Shown piece after piece: positions 1 through 5,051 of a stretch of DNA of 10,016 nucleotides. The notes below the pieces were generated by a model. It was not told the origin of the DNA. It saw only the letters and a program-made list of their open reading frames with translations, and ran no database searches. The DNA is from an uncultured Caulobacteraceae bacterium (GTDB lineage: Bacteria; Pseudomonadota; Alphaproteobacteria; Caulobacterales; Caulobacteraceae), in contig CALEOQ010000167.1 in NCBI GenBank assembly GCA_937910255.1, positions 1 to 10,016 on the forward strand, read 5' to 3'. How positions within the stretch are numbered: position 1 is the stretch's first letter; every line of letters starts with the position of its first letter. A program made the translations under genes and the position numbers.

Positions 1-74
1 GTCGCTGTTGCACGCTGTCGCTGTCGTAGCGTGCTACGTCCACGTCCTGATTCTCATCTGTCTTTTTTTTTTTT
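1..74. other. Non-genomic read-through noise and poly-T beyond adapter
   Basis: This stretch precedes a recognisable Illumina adapter and ends in a run of 12 T (63-74). Read on the minus strand the order is genomic insert, adapter, poly-A, then low-complexity sequence rich in GCTGTCG-like words. That is the usual pattern when a short-insert read runs past the end of its library molecule. Nothing here should be annotated as biology. The interpretation follows from its position next to the adapter; the sequence of 1-62 itself matches nothing I recognise. Confidence 0.85.
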
Positions 75-138
75 CAAGCAGAAGACGGCATACGAGCTTA
101 CGACGTGACTGGAGTTCAGACGTGTGCTCTTCCGATCT
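75..138 (+). other. Illumina P7/index adapter contamination
   Basis: Positions 75-96 match the Illumina P7 flow-cell sequence (CAAGCAGAAGACGGCATACG and on), and 105-138 match the complete 34-base index-read primer site ending in CTCTTCCGATCT. Between them lie eight bases (97-104). These read either as an 8-base insert after a P7 lacking its last AT, or as a 6-base index after a P7 with one A-to-C mismatch at 97. Translated, the segment gives the notorious artefact peptides SSRRRHT, WSSDVCSSDL, MTGVQTCALPI and, on the minus strand, KSTRLNSSH and SYAVFCLKK. Genomic sequence resumes at about 139. Confidence 0.98.
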
Positions 139-274
139 CGCCCGCGGCCACCCCCCGCCGGATCTGCGGCCAGGCGGACTTGCCGTCGCCGCCGCGCGAC
201 AGCCAGGCGTCCAGGGCCGCCAGGATCGCGACCAGGGCGGCCAGCCAAAGGACCATGGGCCAGAGGAAGCTCAT
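139..274 (-). CDS. Membrane protein of the MoxR/Bat operon, N-terminal fragment
   Basis: Only the first 45 codons are present because the contig runs into adapter at 138. The start ATG (274-272) overlaps the TGA of the preceding von Willebrand A gene in an ATGA arrangement, which supports both the start and translational coupling. The visible protein starts MSFLWPMVLWLAALVAILAA, a single hydrophobic segment (about residues 3-21), followed by a charged stretch around DAWLSRGGDGK. A short hydrophobic N-terminus with an FxxPxxL-like beginning is typical of the second VWA (BatB-like) protein that often follows BatA. The diagnostic VWA domain is missing here, so a TPR or other Bat-operon membrane protein is equally possible. 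It is an edge-truncated gene, not a biological pseudogene. Confidence 0.7.
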
Positions 275-1311
275 GCGGCCGCCTTGCGGCGAAGGCCGCC
301 GCCCAGGCGCGCCCCCAGGCCGCTCCAGATGGGGGCGGCCAGCAGCAGGGCGATCAGGGCTGCGCCGAGCGGCCAGGGGAAGAGTTCGGTGGTGACGACC
401 CGGGTGCGGGTGCTGAAGGCGGTCTTCTGGGCCGCATCGATGGCGGCGAAGGCTGCGGTGAGGGCCTGGACGTCGCCGGCCTGGACGAAGCGGCCGTCGG
501 TTTCCTGGGCCATCCGCTGCAGGGCTTCGATGTCCAGGGCCGAGGGGAACTGGCGGGTGCCGACGCGCCGGCCTTGGTCGTCAAAGATGGGGAAGGGCAC
601 CATGCCGTTGCGCCCGGCGCCGATGGCGTAGACCGGCGTCCCCCGATGGCGGGCGATGGCGGTGGCCTGGGGCGGGGTCAGGCTGCCGCTGGTGTTGGCG
701 CCGTCGGTGAGCAGGATGACGAACTTGCCCACCGCCGCATCGTCGCCGTCGCGCTCATTCTCCAGACCGGCCAGGGCGATGGCGAGGCCATCGCCGATGG
801 CGGTGCCGTCGTCCAGCAGGCCGATCTGGATGGAGGCCAGCTGATCCTCCAACCAGGCGTGATCGGTGGTGAGCGGGGCGAGCGTATAGGCCCGGGCGGC
901 GAACACCACCACGCCGATCCGGTCGTTGGGCCGCTCGGTGACGAAGGCCTGGATCGCCGGGCGGACGGCCTCCAGCCGGTTGATCGGGCCGTCGGGACCC
1001 ACATAGTCCTCGGCCAGCATGGAGGTGGAGAGGTCGATGGCCAGCATCAGGTCATAGCCGCGCGAGACCACCTCCTGCCGCTGGTCGGTGCGCTGGGGCC
1101 GCGCCAGCGCCAGCGCCAGCAGGGCCAGGCCCACGCACAGGGCGACCATCCGCCAGGGGGCGGCCGGCGTGCGGCTGCGCGGGTTCCAGGCCGCCGCATA
1201 GGGCACGAGCCACACCGGGGCGCGGCCTCGCCAGAGCCGCCAGGCGATCACCGCCGGGATCAGGGCCAGCAGCAGCAGGAAGGCCGGGGCGGCGAGCTGG
1301 AACTGGCTCAT
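271..1311 (-). CDS. BatA-like membrane protein with von Willebrand A domain
   Basis: The 346-residue protein has the BatA layout: hydrophobic segments at about residues 7-23 and 54-70, a VWA domain at about 85-290, and a C-terminal membrane helix at about 313-332. The metal-ion-dependent adhesion site is complete: D93-x-S95-x-S97 in AIDLSTSM, T170 in DDGTAIGDG, and D203 in LLTDG. The VWA domain should therefore lie between the second and third helices and bind a divalent cation and a protein partner. VWA proteins encoded beside MoxR ATPases are thought to work with them in assembling, activating or protecting envelope or metal-containing complexes; the client here is unknown. Its ATG at 1311 overlaps the DUF58 stop by four bases (ATGA) and its own TGA overlaps the next start the same way. 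Confidence 0.92.
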   Translation of the reverse strand: MSQFQLAAPAFLLLLALIPAVIAWRLWRGRAPVWLVPYAAAWNPRSRTPAAPWRMVALCVGLALLALALARPQRTDQRQEVVSRGYDLMLAIDLSTSMLAEDYVGPDGPINRLEAVRPAIQAFVTERPNDRIGVVVFAARAYTLAPLTTDHAWLEDQLASIQIGLLDDGTAIGDGLAIALAGLENERDGDDAAVGKFVILLTDGANTSGSLTPPQATAIARHRGTPVYAIGAGRNGMVPFPIFDDQGRRVGTRQFPSALDIEALQRMAQETDGRFVQAGDVQALTAAFAAIDAAQKTAFSTRTRVVTTELFPWPLGAALIALLLAAPIWSGLGARLGGGLRRKAAA

Positions 1312-2216
1312 GAGGCGTCGCGCAGGGCGCCGAGGCTGCGGGCGCGCAGGAAGCCCACCAGGGCGGCCAGGGGATCTTCATCGGCGCGCACGACCAGGCG
1401 GTCGCCGGGATTGGGCCACCAGGCCGCCCATCGGGCCTCGCGCTCGGCTCGCCAGGCGGCATGGGCGGCGCGGCTGGCCGACGTGGCGTTCATCCAGACC
1501 AGCTGGCCGGCGGCGGGGTCATAGGCCGTGACGCCCTGGGCTGTGGGGCCGTCCCGTTCCCAGGCGTCCTCCACCCGCACGCCGATCACCGGATGACGGC
1601 GGCGGAAGGCGGCCCATTCCGGCGGCGGAGCGCCGGCCGGGACCTCGCCGAACCAGACCACCAGGGCGCCCTGGGGCGCCTGCTGCGGGATCAGCGGCCA
1701 GGGGATGAAGGGCGTGGGCGGCGCAGGGTCCGGCGCCGGGGCGGCGAACAGGGCGGCCAGGGCCGAGAGGATGCGGGCGCGCCGCCGCGTGGGGCTGAAG
1801 GCGGTCGAGCCCTCCGGCGTGACGTGCAGCAGGCCGGCCCGCTCGCGGTTCACTACGGCGAGCATCAGGGTGAGGGCGGCGAGCTGGAACAGGACGTCGC
1901 GCTTGCTGGCCGCGCCGGAGCCGAACTGAAGCGCGGGATCGTCGCTGACCACGGCGTAGACGGTCAGCTCCCGCTCCTCGACGAACACCTTGCGATAGAG
2001 GTCGGCGAGGCGGGCGGTGACGTTCCAGTCCACGTCGCGGATGTCGTCGCCGAACTCGTAGCGGACCACCTGGTCGAATTCCATGCCCCGGCCGCGAAAC
2101 ACCGAGCGATAGCCGCCGGCCAGCAGGGTCTGCACCGATCGCCGGCGCAGCTGCCATTCAAGCCGCCGCAGCGCGGTCTGGGCGCGGGGGTCGATCTCGG
2201 GCGGGCGGGCCGTCAT
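1308..2216 (-). CDS. DUF58 domain-containing protein
   Basis: The 302-residue soluble protein carries the DUF58 signature at residues 41-69: RGRGMEF, then VRYEFGDDIRDVDWNVTAR, with the invariant GDD, R, DW and AR. DUF58 proteins are almost always encoded between a MoxR ATPase and VWA proteins, as here. They are presumed accessory factors of that chaperone system, but no enzymatic reaction is established. Just after the signature most relatives have a VWA-like strand containing DxSxSM. Here the aligned segment is VVSDDPALQFG (89-99), so the metal-site residues read S91, D93 and A95 and the site is probably not functional. The start at 2216 lies 11 bp after the MoxR stop, which fits one transcript. 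There are no signal peptide or membrane segments, so it is probably cytoplasmic. Confidence 0.9.
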   Translation of the reverse strand: MTARPPEIDPRAQTALRRLEWQLRRRSVQTLLAGGYRSVFRGRGMEFDQVVRYEFGDDIRDVDWNVTARLADLYRKVFVEERELTVYAVVSDDPALQFGSGAASKRDVLFQLAALTLMLAVVNRERAGLLHVTPEGSTAFSPTRRRARILSALAALFAAPAPDPAPPTPFIPWPLIPQQAPQGALVVWFGEVPAGAPPPEWAAFRRRHPVIGVRVEDAWERDGPTAQGVTAYDPAAGQLVWMNATSASRAAHAAWRAEREARWAAWWPNPGDRLVVRADEDPLAALVGFLRARSLGALRDAS

Positions 2217-2227
2217 CGGACTTCGCG

Positions 2228-3229
2228 TCAGCCCGGGACGGGAACGTCGGCGAGGACCCGGGCGATCACCGTTTCGGCGCTCAGGCCCGCGGCCTCGGCC
2301 TCATAGGTCAGGCCCACGCGGTGGCGCAGGACGTCGTGGGCCACCTCCTGGACCAGGCCCGGCGTCACCTGTTCGAGGCCGCGGATGAAGGCCAGGGCCC
2401 GGCTGGACTGATAGAGGGCCAGTGTCGCCCGCGGCGAAGCGCCAAAGGCGAGCTGGCGCAGGCCGGACGTGCCCCCGACAGGGGCCGGCGCGGCCAGGTC
2501 GCGTGTCCTGCGGACCAGGGCCAGCAGATAGGCCTCGATCTCCGGCGCCACGAACACCTCGTCGACGCCCTGGCGCAGGGCCAGCAGTTCGGCGCCATTG
2601 GAGGCGGCCTCCACCGAGGGCGACCGGGTGGCCGAGCCCCAGCGGCGCAGCATCTCGAGCTCGTCCACATCTGAGGGATAGTCGAGCAGGACCTTGAACA
2701 GGAAGCGGTCGGTCTGGGCCTCAGGCAGGGGATAGGTGCCTTCGTGCTCAACCGGGTTCTGGGTGGCCAGGACGAGGAAGGGGTCGGGCAGGGGATGGCG
2801 GGTCCCGCCGATGGTCACCTGCCGCTCCTGCATCGCCTCCAAGAGGGCGCTCTGCACCTTGGCCGGCGAGCGGTTGATCTCGTCGGCCAGGACGATATTG
2901 GCGAACACCGGCCCCAGGTGCGGGGTGAAGCTGCCGTCGTGGGGGGAATAGACCAGCGTGCCGACCACATCGCTGGGCAAGAGGTCCGGGGTGAACTGGA
3001 TGCGTTCGAAATCCAGGCCCATGGCCTGGCCCAGGGACTTGACCAGCAGGGTCTTGGCCAGGCCCGGCATGCCTTCCAGCAGGACGTGACCGCCCACCAG
3101 CAGGGCGATCTGCAGCCGCTCGACCACCTGCGTCTGGCCCAAGACCGCCTTGCCGATCTCGGCGGACAGACGCGCGGCCCAGGCGGGACCCGGCCGGGTG
3201 GCGGACGAGGCGGGCTGCGGGTGACTCAT
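2228..3229 (-). CDS. MoxR-family AAA+ ATPase
   Basis: From the preferred start the protein has 333 residues, normal for MoxR ATPases. It shows Walker A GMPGLAKT (53-60), Walker B IVLADEINR (112-120), the family segment from AKVQSALLEAMQERQV into TIGG, sensor 1 ATQNP (155-159) and LPEAQTDRF (168-176), followed by the C-terminal lid. MoxR proteins are cytoplasmic hexameric ATPases acting as chaperones with VWA-domain partners, matching the genes downstream. I chose the ATG at 3229 (MSHPQPA) because GGATGG lies five bases upstream and conserved sequence starts soon after. In-frame ATGs at 3238 and 3271 are possible, but the added residues look non-conserved. It is first in the visible operon. 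The 68-bp gap to the upstream deacylase has no clear terminator, so read-through from that gene is possible. Confidence 0.93.
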   Translation of the reverse strand: MSHPQPASSATRPGPAWAARLSAEIGKAVLGQTQVVERLQIALLVGGHVLLEGMPGLAKTLLVKSLGQAMGLDFERIQFTPDLLPSDVVGTLVYSPHDGSFTPHLGPVFANIVLADEINRSPAKVQSALLEAMQERQVTIGGTRHPLPDPFLVLATQNPVEHEGTYPLPEAQTDRFLFKVLLDYPSDVDELEMLRRWGSATRSPSVEAASNGAELLALRQGVDEVFVAPEIEAYLLALVRRTRDLAAPAPVGGTSGLRQLAFGASPRATLALYQSSRALAFIRGLEQVTPGLVQEVAHDVLRHRVGLTYEAEAAGLSAETVIARVLADVPVPG

Positions 3230-3260
3230 CGGGACCATCCACGCGTTACGGGTACAGCCG

Positions 3261-3280
3261 GCGCGCCCCATGCGGCGCGC
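3261..3280. repeat. Small GC-rich inverted repeat upstream of the MoxR gene
   Basis: GCGCGCC (3261-3267) and GGCGCGC (3274-3280) form a seven-base-pair stem around a six-base loop, in the short gap between the left deacylase and the MoxR ATPase. Neither strand has a T-run after it, so it does not look like an intrinsic terminator. It could attenuate read-through, sit in the MoxR leader, or be a chance product of GC-rich sequence. Confidence 0.4.
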
Positions 3281-3297
3281 AGGGTCTTCAATTAGAA

Positions 3298-4920
3298 CTA
3301 CTGGCCGCGCCGCAGAACCCGGCCGTGCCGCTCGTCGGTCACTTCGCCGTCCATGACGGCGGGCTTCCCGTTGACGAAGATGTATTCCATCCCCTCGGAA
3401 TAGGCGTGGGGCTGCTGGTAGGTGGCCACGTCGCGGATGGTCGCGGGATCAAACACCAGCACGTCGGCATAGGCGCCGGGCCGCAGCACGCCGCGATCCT
3501 TGATCGAGAACACCTCGGCCGACAGGCCGCTGGAGGCGTGGATGGCCTGGGCCATGCTGATCACCTCGCGGTCCAGCACATAGCGATGGAACTTGCGCGG
3601 GAAGGCGCCATAGGCCCGCGGATGCTCGCCGCCGACGCCGAAGGGGCCGAGCGCGCCGTCGCTGGAGGTCATGGTCCAGGGCTGCTGCATCAGCCGCTCC
3701 ACATCGCGCTCGTTCATGTTGAAGGAGACGATGCTGGCGCCGCCCTCGATCAGCATGTCGATGGCGGTGTCCAGCGGGTCCTGCAGGTTGCGCCGGGCGA
3801 TCTCGTCCAGGCGCATGCCGTTGAGCGACGGATCGGGCGCATAGTTGCGGATCATGATGGCGTTGGCGCCGGCCCGGCGCTCCAGATTGGCCACCATCTC
3901 CTGGCGGATCAGGGCGCGCTGCTCAGGGTTCTGCAGGCGCTTGACCGTCGCGTCGGGTCCGCCCTCCTGGGCCCAGCCGGGCACGAGCGAGCTCTGCAGG
4001 GAGGAGCCGGACGCCGCATAGGGATACTGGTCGGCCCAGATGGACAGGCCCTCGGCCCGGGCGGCGTTGATCATCTCAACGGCCTGCTCCGACTGACCCC
4101 AGACGCTTGGGCCAAGCATCTTCATATGGGTGACCACGCCGATGATGCCGGTCTGACGGGACACCTGGATCAGTTCTTCGATGGCGCCCAGCACGCCGAC
4201 ATCATAGCTGGACTCGTCGCGGATATGGCTGATGTGGAAGGCGTCGGGATAGGTGTTGGCCACCTTGGCCAGGGCCACCAGCTCCGCGGTGTCGGAGAAC
4301 TTACCCGGAATATAGAAGGGACCGGTGGACAGGCCGAAGGCGCCCAGGTCCATGGCCTCCTTGACCTTGGCCTCCATGCTGGCCAGCTCGGCAGGGGTCG
4401 GCTTGCGGTTCTCCAGGCCCATCACGTCCCGGCGCACGCCATTGTGGCCGATCATCGGCACGACGTTCACGCCTGGCACATTGGTCTCGATGGCGTCGAT
4501 CTGCGGGCGAAGGTCGCCAGGCCCGCCGCCGTCGGGATTGATCATCACGGTGGTGATCCCCTGGTAGAGGATCGGCACGGCGGCGGCGAGTTCGGGCGTG
4601 CCGATCTCCGGCGCGGCGTGGGAATGGGGGTCGATGAAGCCGGGCGAGACGATCTTGCCCGTGGCGTCGACGGTGGTGGTGGCGGTTGCGGTGGCGGGGA
4701 TGGCGCCGATCTCGACGATGCGCTCGCCCTTGATCGCCACGTCGGCGGCGCGACCCTCGGCGCCGGTGCCGTCATAGACCATGCCGCCGCGGATCAGGAC
4801 GTCGTACTCCTGGGCCAGGGCCGTGGCCGAGACCCCCGACATCAGGCTGAGCGCGAGGCCGGCCGCCAGGACGCGGCGGCGAAGGAAGCTCGGCGGGGTC
4901 GTGATGCGGTCAGGGGTCAT
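3298..4920 (-). CDS. Exported amidohydrolase, N-acyl-D-amino-acid deacylase family (left paralogue)
   Basis: The 540-residue protein belongs to the amidohydrolase superfamily, D-aminoacylase branch, which hydrolyses N-acyl-D-amino acids or related amides. A signal peptide with LRRRVLAAG before the hydrophobic core (a possible twin-arginine RRxVL motif) ends at TALA|QE (36/37), implying periplasmic action. Likely metal and catalytic residues are the H99-S-H101 pair in GFIDPHSH, H232 in SHIRDE, H265 and K267 in THMK, and D421 in TSSDGAL. The family segment HPRAYGAFPR starts at 433. Where D-aminoacylases have GNCG with a metal-binding Cys, this protein reads INPDG, placing Asp130 at that position. 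The start at 4920 has GGAG six bases upstream; an in-frame ATG at 4980 lacks this and would put 20 polar residues before the signal. It lies downstream of the receptor gene but behind a terminator. Family assignment is firm; the substrate is unknown. Confidence 0.92.
   Translation of the reverse strand: MTPDRITTPPSFLRRRVLAAGLALSLMSGVSATALAQEYDVLIRGGMVYDGTGAEGRAADVAIKGERIVEIGAIPATATATTTVDATGKIVSPGFIDPHSHAAPEIGTPELAAAVPILYQGITTVMINPDGGGPGDLRPQIDAIETNVPGVNVVPMIGHNGVRRDVMGLENRKPTPAELASMEAKVKEAMDLGAFGLSTGPFYIPGKFSDTAELVALAKVANTYPDAFHISHIRDESSYDVGVLGAIEELIQVSRQTGIIGVVTHMKMLGPSVWGQSEQAVEMINAARAEGLSIWADQYPYAASGSSLQSSLVPGWAQEGGPDATVKRLQNPEQRALIRQEMVANLERRAGANAIMIRNYAPDPSLNGMRLDEIARRNLQDPLDTAIDMLIEGGASIVSFNMNERDVERLMQQPWTMTSSDGALGPFGVGGEHPRAYGAFPRKFHRYVLDREVISMAQAIHASSGLSAEVFSIKDRGVLRPGAYADVLVFDPATIRDVATYQQPHAYSEGMEYIFVNGKPAVMDGEVTDERHGRVLRRGQ
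3403..4890 (-). repeat. Left arm of a 1.5-kb imperfect inverted repeat (paralogous genes)
   Basis: This segment encodes residues 11-506 of the left deacylase. It aligns without gaps to residues 6-501 of the right deacylase (8512-9999, plus strand). By eye about four fifths of residues are identical, with long identical runs such as FLRRRVLAAGLALSLMSGVS and many identical codons. The two arms are inverted around the receptor gene, so they are duplicated genes and also a potential substrate for inversion or gene conversion. Confidence 0.85.
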
Positions 4921-4926
4921 GGTGGT

Positions 4927-4930
4927 CTCC
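4927..4930 (-). promoter_or_regulatory. Ribosome binding site deciding the left deacylase start
   Basis: On the minus strand GGAG is followed by six bases (ACCACC) and the ATG at 4920. No comparable site precedes the alternative ATG at 4980. This favours the shorter 540-residue protein, with the signal peptide close to its N-terminus. Confidence 0.7.
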
Positions 4931-5009
4931 ACGAACTGGGACGATTGGGGCGTCGTTTCCTCTCCAGGCCTTCCGATCAAGATGTGAGGCCGGCCTGGCC
5001 GTCGTTATG

Positions 5010-5040
5010 AAAAGGGCCCCGGGCTTTCGCCCGGGGCCCT
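5010..5040 (-). terminator. Intrinsic terminator after the TonB-dependent receptor gene
   Basis: Bases 5013-5024 and 5029-5040 form a perfect 12-bp stem, almost all G-C. On the minus strand the loop is GAAA, a stable GNRA tetraloop, and four T residues follow (complement of 5010-5013). It starts 12 bases past the receptor stop codon, as expected for a Rho-independent terminator of that gene. It separates the receptor transcript from the left deacylase, which either has its own promoter in 4921-5009 or relies on partial read-through. Confidence 0.9.
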
Positions 5041-5051
5041 CTTAGACTTGG

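Noticed and set aside
8..631. Plus-strand 207-codon open frame
   Set aside because: It runs through the adapter and then antisense to the VWA gene; its N-terminal half contains known adapter artefact peptides.
124..1524. Long plus-strand open frame (466 codons)
   Set aside because: It starts inside the adapter and is antisense to two well-supported genes; Gly/Ala/Arg-rich composition is typical of shadow frames in GC-rich DNA.
3261..3280. Hairpin after the left deacylase as an intrinsic terminator
   Set aside because: Stem of only seven pairs and no T-run on either strand.
4969..4978. CCTTCCGATC near the left deacylase as another adapter remnant
   Set aside because: Only nine bases (CTTCCGATC) match the adapter end, the flanks differ on both sides, and the surrounding sequence is continuous and gene-like.
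4921..4980. Longer N-terminus for the left deacylase from the ATG at 4980
   Set aside because: Adds 20 polar residues ahead of a clear signal peptide, is absent from the paralogue, and lacks a ribosome site as good as the GGAG before 4920.
3325..5010. Plus-strand open frame of 561 codons opposite the left deacylase
   Set aside because: Composition rich in His, Gly, Asp and Val with no domain signal; it mirrors a gene with clear family motifs. A similar mirror frame exists opposite the right deacylase (8572-9996), as expected for paralogues.
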